DNA of 6,205 nt from Spongiimicrobium salis (GCF_043678055.1 NZ_JBHEQA010000012.1:1-6205); one strand, 5' to 3'. Positions 1 to 6,205 are shown, counted from the stretch's first letter. Notes: a model not told the origin generated them from the sequence alone. Program-made: numbers and translations.

Positions 1-1163
1 ATACGGCCCATGAACTCTATCGTGCCGTCAACAAGCCATCGGCCCAGATCACCCGTGCGGTACATCAGGTCCCCTTCCGAATAGGGGTTCGAAACGAACT
101 TCTCAGAGCTCAGACCCGGACTGTTCAGGTATCCACGGGCCAGGCCGTCACCGCTTATGCAGATCTCCCCAACAACGCCTATCGGACAAAGACTATCCCC
201 CATGCCCAATATATAGATACGTGTATTGGATATAGGGCTACCAATGGGTATAGTATTAAGTTCTTCGTCTATAGTAAGCACTTGTTTATATGAGGAAAAT
301 GTAGTCCCTTCAGTAGGTCCATAAACATGGACCAAATTAATATGTGGGTATTGTAGTTTGAATTGGGCAACATGATCAAGAGAAACTCTTTCACCGCCAA
401 AAAGAATATCTTTTACTCGACTCAATTTCATCAAGTTACTATCCACCATAGCATTGAACAATGCTGTTGTCAGAAAAAATATCGAAACATTGTGTTGTTC
501 GATAACTCTATTCACTTCATGAAAATCCAGAAAAGTCTTCTTTGGTGTAATAACCAATTTCTTTCCATTCAACAAAGTTCCAAAAATGTCAAATATTGAA
601 CCATCAAAAGAAAAATCTGAAAAGCTCAATATGCAGCTATCTTCTGATAAACTGACATAATTTGGTGCAATTGCAAGTTTATTCACACTTCTATGTTCTA
701 CCATGACCCCTTTTGGCTTGCCCGTGGAGCCCGAGGTGTAAATGACATAGGCAAGGTTCTTTGGACCGATCACAGAGGGGAGGTTCTCACCGCTGAGCGA
801 ATCCAGCTCCTCCCTGCAAAGGGAAAGCTCGTCACTATCGATCAGCACCTTACAGGCGCTGTCCTCCAGCATGTAGCCGATGCGGTCCTCCGGATAGTCC
901 GGGTCGATCGGGACATAGGCCCCGCCAGCCTTCAGTATGCCCAGTATGCAGACCACCACCCAATCGCTGCGCTCCAGGCAGATCCCCACCATGTCCTCCT
1001 TCCCGATACCGTGACGGTCCCTTAGGTAACGGGCCATCCTGTTCGAGGATTCGTTGAGCTCTTGGTAGGTAATCCTTTTGTCCCCGAACACCAGGGCGGT
1101 CCCTTCCGGCCTTTTATCCACCTGCTCCCCGAAGAGGTCGATGATCGTTCTCTCCCTTGGGTA
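1..1163 (-). other. Adenylation domain, partial, isoleucine-like pocket
   Basis: The domain runs from about residue 449 to the window edge. Cores seen: A2-like LKAGGAYVPIDP, A3 YTSGSTGKPKG (590-600), A4 FDGSIF (634-639), A5 VYGPTEG (728-734), A6 GEICISGDGLARGY (780-793), A7 YRTGDL (816-821). Pocket residues by eye against GrsA: Asp635, Gly636, Phe639, Phe678, Leu702, Gly704, Val728, Thr736, Phe737, i.e. DGFFLGVTF; the tenth (Lys in A10) is outside the window. Known isoleucine codes DGFFLGVVYK and DAFFYGITFK are closest, and valine (DAFWIGGTFK) is the main alternative. Composition is GC-rich at 1-~180, AT-rich at ~200-692 and GC-rich at 693-1251. Confidence 0.85.
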
Positions 1164-2507
1164 ATCGGCGGCCGTATCGTTAAAGGTCTCCAAGAGCTCC
1201 CTCCGCTCTTCCGCCCCAAGGTACTCCAAACGGTACAGCGGAAGCGAGGGGTTTTCTATTACGGATGGGATCAATCGTTCAAAATAGTATTTAATCTGCT
1301 TTATAAAGCTCGTTTTGTAAGCGTTACCATTGTAAGCGAAATTTATGTCAAAGACTTTTCCTGGGTGAATTATAATTGATAAGTCATAATTCGTTTGTTC
1401 AAAAACCTCGGTAGATAATAGTTCTATAGGATTATCTTTAAAAGCCACATCTTGATCAGGGTAATTTTCAAAAACCATAATATGGTCAATAAACTCTTTA
1501 CCGACTCCAGTATTTGATTGGATTTGGGATAATGCTGTATAATGATGGTTTATCCCTTTAACAAAATCATCTTTGATCTCTTTGACCAACTGTTCAAAAG
1601 TCATATTCTGGGAAAACCTAACCCGAACTGGAATAGTATTGATAAATAGTCCTATCATATCTTCTATCCCAGAAATTTCAGGTGGTCTTCCGGAAACTAC
1701 AGCTCCAAAAAGAGTATCATCACTATTACTAAAAATCTTTAAAAGAACCGACCATATGGATTGAAAAAAAATATTTTCTGTTATTTCCAAATCTGCGCAT
1801 AACGTCATGATATTGTTTTTCAACTGTCCACTTATTTCCAGTTTTTCACTCTTAAGATCGTTATCTAAACTTGTTTTATGCCCTACTGATCTATTAAACA
1901 AATTAGTATTTTCATAACCCGACAAGTAATTTTTCCAGTACTGGATAGACGTATCTTGATTAACATTCTCTAACCATTTAATATAGTTGACATAAGGATA
2001 TGCTTTTTTTAAAATTGGCTTTTCGTTATGAACATTACAAGAATAGATATAAAAAAACTCTTGTAATAGTAATCTCAGGCACCATCCATCCATTAAGATA
2101 TGATGGAAGCTCCATACAAATTCATAAACATTATCATCCAATCGTATTAAAGAAAGTCGTAATGGAGAAACTTTATTAAGATCAAAAGGTGTACCTCGAT
2201 CTAATTCTCTGAATTCTTTTAAAGAAAATTCGGGATTTTGACTAGCGTCAATGTAATTTAGCGTTACATCTACTTCCTTTTTTACGGCCTGTAAAACTTC
2301 TTCGGCCAATTCATGTGTAAAGAAAGTTCTCAGAATAGCATGCCTAGATACCAATACTCTGAAACTTTCTTTAAGTTCTTCTATTTGCAATGCCCCTTTT
2401 AAGCCATAACTATATTGTTCAAAATAAATCGTAGCTTCTGGCGAATGCAGCCAATGAAAATAAATTCCTTCCTGTAAAGGGGATAATGGATATACGTCTT
2501 CTATCAT
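1..2507 (-). CDS. NRPS, C(DCL)-A(Ile-like) module, 3' end outside window
   Basis: This second NRPS subunit is predicted to accept the D-Ser peptide from the upstream subunit and extend it with a branched aliphatic residue, most likely isoleucine. The frame was translated by hand from ATG 2507-2505 to position 3: 835 residues, no stop and no frameshift. It opens with a condensation domain (1-~410), then a linker (NPSLPLYRLEYLG, from 419) and an adenylation domain (from ~449) that is cut by the window edge just after A7, at FMGR (832-835). A8, A10, the carrier domain and later modules lie outside the window. The start is supported by the ATGA overlap with the upstream stop and by the first C-domain motif beginning at once (MIEDVYPLSPLQEG). 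No better start is available because the upstream gene occupies the DNA. The A domain is a composite of GC-rich and AT-rich segments. Confidence 0.95.
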   Translation of the reverse strand, partial: MIEDVYPLSPLQEGIYFHWLHSPEATIYFEQYSYGLKGALQIEELKESFRVLVSRHAILRTFFTHELAEEVLQAVKKEVDVTLNYIDASQNPEFSLKEFRELDRGTPFDLNKVSPLRLSLIRLDDNVYEFVWSFHHILMDGWCLRLLLQEFFYIYSCNVHNEKPILKKAYPYVNYIKWLENVNQDTSIQYWKNYLSGYENTNLFNRSVGHKTSLDNDLKSEKLEISGQLKNNIMTLCADLEITENIFFQSIWSVLLKIFSNSDDTLFGAVVSGRPPEISGIEDMIGLFINTIPVRVRFSQNMTFEQLVKEIKDDFVKGINHHYTALSQIQSNTGVGKEFIDHIMVFENYPDQDVAFKDNPIELLSTEVFEQTNYDLSIIIHPGKVFDINFAYNGNAYKTSFIKQIKYYFERLIPSVIENPSLPLYRLEYLGAEERRELLETFNDTAADYPRERTIIDLFGEQVDKRPEGTALVFGDKRITYQELNESSNRMARYLRDRHGIGKEDMVGICLERSDWVVVCILGILKAGGAYVPIDPDYPEDRIGYMLEDSACKVLIDSDELSLCREELDSLSGENLPSVIGPKNLAYVIYTSGSTGKPKGVMVEHRSVNKLAIAPNYVSLSEDSCILSFSDFSFDGSIFDIFGTLLNGKKLVITPKKTFLDFHEVNRVIEQHNVSIFFLTTALFNAMVDSNLMKLSRVKDILFGGERVSLDHVAQFKLQYPHINLVHVYGPTEGTTFSSYKQVLTIDEELNTIPIGSPISNTRIYILGMGDSLCPIGVVGEICISGDGLARGYLNSPGLSSEKFVSNPYSEGDLMYRTGDLGRWLVDGTIEFMGR
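200..692 (-). other. AT-rich substrate-specificity segment inside a GC-rich A domain
   Basis: About 490 bases between A3 and A6 of the downstream A domain are AT-rich (27% GC at 541-600), while both flanks are GC-rich (about 60% at 1-60 and 121-180, 57% at 721-780). The segment encodes residues 606 to about 770 and contains all nine visible pocket residues and A4-A5. It matches the unit exchanged in described A-subdomain swaps. The edge at 692/693 is sharp; the one near 180-200 is gradual and less certain. Confidence 0.7.
693..1251 (-). repeat. Direct repeat copy 1: C-A linker to A3 block, downstream gene
   Basis: This 559-base block encodes the linker after NPS (LPLYRLEYLG) through A1-A3 to the end of VMVEH in the downstream gene. 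It aligns without gaps to 5174-5732 at a constant offset of 4481 bases. I counted about 29 mismatches by hand (about 95% identity), roughly 12 of which change the residue. It is GC-rich (57% and 65% in two 60-base lines), while the line at 541-600 is about 27% GC. The edge at 693 is abrupt and coincides with the last base of the His605 codon; the other edge fades from about 1220 to 1251. Confidence 0.95.
1278..2507 (-). other. Condensation domain, DCL type
   Basis: This domain forms the peptide bond between the upstream D-residue and the amino acid loaded by this module. Visible motifs (gene numbering): C1-like YPLSPLQEGIYFHW (6-19), AILRTFF (57-63), the catalytic HHILMDGW with the second His at 136 and Asp140 (135-142), YWKNYL (187-192), SGRPPEISGIEDMIGLFINTIPVRV region (272-296) and HIMVFENYP (342-350). 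The SPLQEG form of the first motif (rather than SxAQxRLW) is characteristic of DCL domains, consistent with the E domain at the end of the preceding subunit. All active-site residues are present. Confidence 0.92.
2454..2507 (-). other. Putative acceptor COM segment at the N-terminus
   Basis: The first 18 residues (MIEDVYPLSPLQEGIYFH) resemble acceptor communication-mediating segments, for example the TycB start around MYALTPMQEGMLFH, and overlap the first condensation motif. Only three residues precede the motif, so this is a minimal acceptor. Its cognate partner would be the donor tail encoded immediately upstream. This is inferred from position and resemblance. Confidence 0.55.
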
Positions 2508-2520
2508 TCCTTTTTACTTA
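2504..2520 (-). promoter_or_regulatory. Overlapping stop/start (ATGA) with A-rich leader
   Basis: On the minus strand the upstream gene ends ...AAGGAATGA: the TGA stop (2506-2504) shares TG with the ATG start of the next gene (2507-2505). GGA abuts the ATG and is too close for a normal Shine-Dalgarno interaction. The preceding bases are A-rich, as is common in Bacteroidota. Termination-coupled reinitiation, giving matched amounts of the two docking partners, is the likely mechanism. Confidence 0.85.
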
Positions 2521-5500
2521 ATTTTAATAATTGTTCCATATTCAGGCCCTTGTAGGTCAAATCTACCGGAGTGATATGGGTTTGTGTATCTTTTGAGGTA
2601 ACCTCTATAATTTCTTCGAGTTTTTCTTTCATTACCTTTAGAATATGGGAAATGGTTGTTTCTTGATACTGACAAGTACTATATATCAATGAACTTTTCA
2701 TTTGACCATCTAAGACGACCGTCGATAGTTCTAATACACTATCTCTCTTTCTTTGTGGCGAAGTAGGTGTTCCATGATTTCGGGAATCTATTGCGAATAC
2801 CGCTTTAGAACCACCATTATTTTCTGTATTAAGTTGACTGTCAAATGTCCCTAAGTAATTAAAAATAATCTCGGGCGTATTCACATATGATTTTCCTAAA
2901 ATATGCCTAAGCATTCCATAACCAATACCTTTATTCGGAACGCGATGCAATGTTTCTTTCGTCTGAATCAATTGCCTTGGAACATCTTCTGCAAAAGATA
3001 AATCAACAATGACCGGGTATAAGCTTGTAAACCACCCAATGGTCCTAGAAACATCTATATTCTCTGAAATAACTTCCCTTCCATGGCCTTCCATTAAAAC
3101 TACTAATCTGTCAATTTCGAAAATTTGATGAAGCGCTAGACCGAATGCGGTCATTAAAGCATCATTAACATCCGTATTGTACGTTTTCCCTGTATTGGTC
3201 AGTAATTGTGTGGTGTGAGCTTCGCTAAGTACAAAATCTTGTGATGAAGAATCTTTATGCAAATTAGATCCTTTAGGAAAATCCATTGGTAGGGATGACC
3301 ATCTTGAATTTTCGGTTTTATCCCAATATTCAATTTCTTTCCGTAAAGTACTACTATTGGCATATTCAATTTGCTCTTGCATCCAATATAAAAAAGAATG
3401 GGTTTTCAGCGGTAACTTATAAGGAGAGTTGGATATATGTCCCTCATATAAATTGGTGAAATCTTCAAATAAAATTCTCCAAGAAACACCGTCGATTACC
3501 AAGTGATGGACGACGAAAAGCAAACGATCTTCTATTTTTCCTTTAAATAAAACAGCCTTAAAAAGGGAGCCATTGGTTAAATCCATACTTGATTGTACCA
3601 AATTACATTTGGACATTATAAGTTGATCATCAGCATCGGGTACTATCTCTAAATAATCATCACTACTTTCTTCCCTGTTTTCCTGTATCCAATTTTCATT
3701 TTCTTTATAAAAAACCATTCTCAATGCATCATGATGAGATACAATTTCGTTTAAACAGATTTTTAGTGCCTCCTCGTCAATCCTGTTTTTGCTGACAAGC
3801 ATTACTGATTGATTGAAGTGGTGTTTATCAATAAATTTATTCTCTAAGAAAAACCTTTGAATTGGGCTTAAGGGAATAAGACCATGCACCTCTTTTTGGT
3901 CTATACTATGATCATCTCCTGTAAATGATACATGAAGGGCTAAGTCTTCAATAATTGGATATAACAATATATCTTCTATACTTGTGGTATAACCAAACTT
4001 CTTCAATTTTGACACTACCAATATGGATTTTATAGAATCTCCTCCTAGATCAAAAAAGTTTTGATTTACTCCAATTTTATCAATTTTCAGTATTTCCTTG
4101 TATACAGAAACCAAAATGCTTTCAAGTTGGTTTCTTGGCAGAAGATATTCTTCTTCTATTTCAGTATGCGAACCTTTTAATTCTTTTAATTTCTTTTTGT
4201 CCGTTTTACCGCTTGTTGTCAATGGAAGTTTTTCAAGTTGAATAAACTTTGAAGGAATCATATAGCTTGGTAGTATACTTGATAAATAATTGCGTATATC
4301 CCTACTTATCAATTGCTCTCGTGCTACTATGTATGCTACAAGATCCATAGTTCCTGCTGGGTCTTCCATAGCAAGGACCACTGAAGAAGTTATTGGATAA
4401 TATCCCTGTAATGCTGATTCAATCTCTCCGAGCTCGATACGGTAGCCACGGACCTTGACCTGATCGTCCAATCGTCCTAAGAACTCAATGTTTCCATTGG
4501 GAAGCCATCGTCCAAGATCTCCCGTTCGATACATTCGTTTTCCTTTATGAAAGGGATTGTCTACAAACTTCATCTTAGTAAGCTCTGGCCTATTAAGATA
4601 ACCTCTTGCCAATCCTATACCTGAGATACAAATTTCTCCCGGTACGCCAATCGGCATTAATGCATTTTCGCTACCTAGAATACTTATAAATGTATTGGAT
4701 ATGGGCATTCCTATTGGAATGATTGTTTGTTCTTTTTCGACAATTTCATAATGTGTCACATCTATCGAGGCTTCTGTTGGGCCATATAAATTGTAAATGG
4801 GAATGTCTAAATGGGCAAACCATTTTTTTGTTGTTTCTATAGTTAAAGCCTCTCCACTAGCTATAACCTTATTGACACTTTTGAGATTTTCCTTGTCGAA
4901 ATCATTATTATCCAGAACAGTAATAAATGCATTTAACATACTTGGAACAAAATGCAAACAACTTATTTTTTCTTTTTTTATGAGTTGGGCAATCCTAATT
5001 GGAGAACTTGGGTCATCTTTATGACACAAAATCATTTTGCATCCCCACCCCAATGGCATAAATAATTCCCAAACAGATACATCAAAGGTATAATTGGTCT
5101 TTTGTAGTATAATATCTTTAGGAGAGAAGTTATATGTATTCCACATCCATTCAATCCTGTTTATGATTCCTTCATGTTCTACCATGACCCCCTTTGGCTT
5201 GCCCGTGGAGCCCGAGGTGTAAATGACATAGGCCAGGTTCTTTGGACCGATTACAGAGGGGAGGTTCTCACCGCTGAGCGAACCCAGCTCCTCCCTGTAA
5301 AGGGAAAGCTCATCACTATCGATCAGTACCTTACAGGCGCTGTCCTCCAGCATGTAGCGGATGCGGTCCTCCGGATAGTCCGGGTCGATCGGGACATAGG
5401 CCCCGCCAGCCTTCAGTATCCCCAGTATGCAGACCACCATCCAATGGCTGCGCTCCAGGCAGATCCCCACCATGTCCTCCTTCCCGATACCGTGACGGTC

Positions 5501-6205
5501 CCTTAGGTAACGGGCCATCTTGTTCGAGGATTCGTTGATTTCCTGGTAAGTAAACTTTTTGTCCCCGAACACCAGGGCGGTCCCTTCCGGCCTTTTATCC
5601 ACCTGCTCTTCGAAGAGATCGATGATCGTTCTCTCCCTTGGGTAATCGGCGGCCGTATCGTTGAAGGTCTCCAAGAGTTCCCTCCGCTCTTCCGTCCCAA
5701 GGTACTCCAAGCGGTCCAGGGGGAGGGAGGGGTCCGATACGGCAGATCCCATCAATCGCTCAAAATGCCCCAGCATGCGCTCGATCGTAGAGCGGTCATA
5801 GATATCCGCATTGTATAAAATATCTAAATCGATTACATCATTGATTTCCCTGAACTCAAAACTCAAATCAAATTTGCTTGTATAATTTTTTCCGTCATCA
5901 TATGGGGTAATTTTAAGCCCCTCCGGAATATTCGTATTTTCTTCAGCCTTGATATCATCATTATTATGGAGTATAACCATCACATCAAAAAGCGCATTCC
6001 TGCTCATGTCCCGTTGAAGGTCCAATTGGTCCACCAGTTCGTCAAAGGGGTACGACTGGTGCTCGAAGGCCCCCAGCGATACCTCGCGCACATCTGACAA
6101 CAGCTCCCCGAAGCCGGACCCGCCTGCGAAACGCGTACGCAGCGCAAGCGTGTTCACATAGAAGCCGATCTGGTCCTCCAGGTCCATGTGCGATCGACCC
6201 GCTAT
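2504..6205 (-). CDS. NRPS, C(partial)-A(Ser)-PCP-E module, 5' end outside window
   Basis: This is an NRPS subunit predicted to activate L-serine by adenylation, load it on its carrier domain, condense it with an upstream peptide and epimerize it to D-Ser. The frame is open to the window edge. The ATG at 6187-6185 is internal: the preceding codons (IAGRSH) continue a condensation-domain motif, so the true start lies upstream. 1233 residues are visible; numbering here starts at the codon 6205-6203. Order: end of C domain (1-~156), A domain (~189-676), PCP (~689-758), E domain (~774-1201), C-terminal docking tail (~1211-1233). All adenylation and epimerization core motifs are present with catalytic residues, so the module looks functional. 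The TGA stop overlaps the ATG of the next NRPS gene, so the two are very likely co-transcribed and translationally coupled. The peptide product is not recognised. Base composition is strikingly mosaic. Confidence 0.95.
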   Translation of the reverse strand: MAGRSHMDLEDQIGFYVNTLALRTRFAGGSGFGELLSDVREVSLGAFEHQSYPFDELVDQLDLQRDMSRNALFDVMVILHNNDDIKAEENTNIPEGLKITPYDDGKNYTSKFDLSFEFREINDVIDLDILYNADIYDRSTIERMLGHFERLMGSAVSDPSLPLDRLEYLGTEERRELLETFNDTAADYPRERTIIDLFEEQVDKRPEGTALVFGDKKFTYQEINESSNKMARYLRDRHGIGKEDMVGICLERSHWMVVCILGILKAGGAYVPIDPDYPEDRIRYMLEDSACKVLIDSDELSLYREELGSLSGENLPSVIGPKNLAYVIYTSGSTGKPKGVMVEHEGIINRIEWMWNTYNFSPKDIILQKTNYTFDVSVWELFMPLGWGCKMILCHKDDPSSPIRIAQLIKKEKISCLHFVPSMLNAFITVLDNNDFDKENLKSVNKVIASGEALTIETTKKWFAHLDIPIYNLYGPTEASIDVTHYEIVEKEQTIIPIGMPISNTFISILGSENALMPIGVPGEICISGIGLARGYLNRPELTKMKFVDNPFHKGKRMYRTGDLGRWLPNGNIEFLGRLDDQVKVRGYRIELGEIESALQGYYPITSSVVLAMEDPAGTMDLVAYIVAREQLISRDIRNYLSSILPSYMIPSKFIQLEKLPLTTSGKTDKKKLKELKGSHTEIEEEYLLPRNQLESILVSVYKEILKIDKIGVNQNFFDLGGDSIKSILVVSKLKKFGYTTSIEDILLYPIIEDLALHVSFTGDDHSIDQKEVHGLIPLSPIQRFFLENKFIDKHHFNQSVMLVSKNRIDEEALKICLNEIVSHHDALRMVFYKENENWIQENREESSDDYLEIVPDADDQLIMSKCNLVQSSMDLTNGSLFKAVLFKGKIEDRLLFVVHHLVIDGVSWRILFEDFTNLYEGHISNSPYKLPLKTHSFLYWMQEQIEYANSSTLRKEIEYWDKTENSRWSSLPMDFPKGSNLHKDSSSQDFVLSEAHTTQLLTNTGKTYNTDVNDALMTAFGLALHQIFEIDRLVVLMEGHGREVISENIDVSRTIGWFTSLYPVIVDLSFAEDVPRQLIQTKETLHRVPNKGIGYGMLRHILGKSYVNTPEIIFNYLGTFDSQLNTENNGGSKAVFAIDSRNHGTPTSPQRKRDSVLELSTVVLDGQMKSSLIYSTCQYQETTISHILKVMKEKLEEIIEVTSKDTQTHITPVDLTYKGLNMEQLLKLSKKE
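2507..2575 (-). other. Putative donor COM (docking) segment
   Basis: The last 23 residues, from ITPVDLTYKGLNMEQLLKL to the Lys-Lys-Glu end, follow the E domain and resemble known donor communication-mediating segments such as the TycA tail (pattern TPxDxxxKGLxMEE). In the family this short helix-forming tail docks on the N-terminus of the partner synthetase that continues the assembly line. The position at the end of an E-domain subunit, directly before a gene starting with a DCL condensation domain, is the classical arrangement. The tail is somewhat shorter than the tyrocidine one. Confidence 0.75.
2603..3886 (-). other. Epimerization domain, apparently active
   Basis: This domain converts the carrier-bound C-terminal L-residue to a D/L mixture from which the D form is taken onward. 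All the usual motifs are present (fragment numbering): LSPIQRFF opening (779-786), HHLVIDGVSW with the active-site second His at 901 and Asp905 (900-909), DVNDALMTAFG (1012-1022), EGHGRE (1039-1044), RTIGWFTSLYPV (1054-1065), PNKGIGYGMLR (1090-1100) and FNYLGTFD (1115-1122). The RTxGWFT and FNYLGxFD motifs separate it from condensation domains. Nothing essential is missing, so D-Ser is predicted. The domain is AT-rich throughout. Confidence 0.95.
3932..4141 (-). other. Peptidyl carrier protein (thiolation) domain
   Basis: A carrier domain of about 70 residues follows the A domain after a short linker. The phosphopantetheine site is FFDLGGDSIK, with the modified Ser at fragment residue 724. 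The GGDSI form, rather than GGHSL, is the variant usually found in carrier domains that feed an epimerization domain, which agrees with the E domain directly downstream. It holds the Ser-peptidyl thioester during condensation, epimerization and transfer to the next subunit. Confidence 0.95.
4178..5641 (-). other. Adenylation domain, predicted serine-specific
   Basis: This complete domain of about 488 residues activates an amino acid as aminoacyl-AMP. Visible cores (fragment numbering): A3 YTSGSTGKPKG (329-339), A4 FDVSVW (374-379), A5 NLYGPTE (472-478), A6 GEICISGIGLARGY (523-536), A7 YRTGDL (559-564), A8 DDQVKVRGYRIELGEIE (580-596), A10 SGKTDKK with catalytic Lys667. Aligning by eye to the GrsA pocket gives Asp375, Val376, Trp379, His418, Ile448, Ser450, Leu473, Ile481, Asp482, Lys667, i.e. 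DVWHISLIDK. The established serine code is DVWHLSLIDK, so the match is nine of ten with Leu to Ile. The segment before A3 belongs to the GC-rich duplicated block; the substrate-binding part is AT-rich. Confidence 0.93.
5174..5732 (-). repeat. Direct repeat copy 2: C-A linker to A3 block, upstream gene
   Basis: This is the partner of the block at 693-1251, in the same orientation and at the equivalent place in the serine module. It ends abruptly at 5174 after the same VMVEH His codon. Beyond that edge the two modules share no obvious nucleotide similarity (next residues EGIINRI here, RSVNKLA in the other). Mismatches are uneven: six fall within the 18 bases equivalent to 5539-5556, while long stretches on the A3 side differ at only one or two bases per 60. 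Confidence 0.95.
5738..6205 (-). other. C-terminal part of a condensation domain, probably LCL type
   Basis: This is the last third of a condensation domain, which joins the upstream peptidyl chain to Ser. The visible part starts in the late core motif: IAGRSH followed by EDQIGFYVNTLALR (fragment residues 1-23), then the YPFDELVDQL and NALFDVM segments (around residues 52-76). The AGR...IGFYVNT wording is typical of LCL domains, which accept an L-configured donor, but the HHxxxDG active site lies outside the window, so type and activity cannot be confirmed. Base composition switches inside the domain: GC-rich at about 5990-6205, AT-rich at about 5816-5985, GC-rich again below about 5815. Confidence 0.85.

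Noticed and set aside
363..599. Short plus-strand ORFs (also 1062-1379, 1573-1764, 4797-5024)
   Set aside because: They are antisense to well-supported NRPS domains, have no recognisable motifs, and show no sign of being independent genes.
693..1025. Plus-strand ORF of 110 codons, with a near-identical twin at 5174-5506
   Set aside because: Both lie antisense to the A1-A3 part of the A domains. They recur only because the underlying block is duplicated and GC-rich, which removes stop codons in other frames. The translation resembles no family I know.
1022..1219. Minus-strand ORF of 65 codons, with a twin at 5503-5700
   Set aside because: It is an alternative frame of the same strand inside the NRPS genes and is repeated only through the duplicated block. 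The NRPS frame there is continuous and carries recognisable motifs.
693..5732. The two direct repeats as ends of a transposon or a tandem assembly artefact
   Set aside because: Both copies sit in frame at equivalent positions of two A domains, differ at about 29 sites, and have no inverted repeats, target duplications or transposase. Homologous modules with recombination explain them better; a collapsed or chimeric assembly cannot be fully excluded without reads.
6185..6187. ATG as the start of the upstream NRPS gene
   Set aside because: The frame stays open to the window edge, and the codons before this ATG (IAGRSH) form part of a conserved condensation-domain motif, so the methionine is internal.

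Overview
The whole window is the inside of a non-ribosomal peptide synthetase (NRPS) locus read from the minus strand. Two adjacent NRPS genes fill it with essentially no non-coding DNA. No tRNA, rRNA, CRISPR array, insertion sequence, promoter or terminator is visible. The style of the condensation domains, the A-rich start region without a Shine-Dalgarno sequence, and the low-GC background (about 25-35% in most 60-base lines counted by hand) suggest a member of the Bacteroidota. That assignment is an inference from family resemblance.

In the direction of transcription, the upstream gene (2504-6205, 5' end outside the window) carries the end of a condensation domain, a complete adenylation domain, a carrier protein domain and a complete epimerization domain. 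It ends in a short tail resembling a donor communication-mediating (COM) docking segment. Its adenylation pocket reads D-V-W-H-I-S-L-I-D-K, the classical serine code with one conservative change, so the module is predicted to load L-Ser and present D-Ser. The downstream gene (2507 to beyond position 1) starts at an ATG overlapping the upstream stop in ATGA. It opens with a DCL-type condensation domain (takes a D-residue from upstream) followed by an adenylation domain cut by the window edge just before core A8. Its nine visible pocket residues, D-G-F-F-L-G-V-T-F, most resemble isoleucine codes. The predicted contribution is therefore ...-D-Ser-L-Ile-..., passed between two polypeptides at the gene boundary. 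Serine is not the first residue, because a condensation domain precedes its adenylation domain.

The most notable feature is the mosaic structure. A 559-base block covering the C-A linker and the N-terminal part of each adenylation domain up to core A3 occurs twice (693-1251 and 5174-5732), about 95% identical without gaps. One edge is abrupt and falls exactly after the same His codon. These blocks are about 57-65% GC, against roughly 25-35% around them. In the downstream gene the AT-rich stretch between two GC-rich blocks (about 200-692) holds all nine visible substrate-pocket residues, the pattern expected from exchange of the specificity subdomain. A similar GC patchwork occurs in the condensation domain at 5738-6205.
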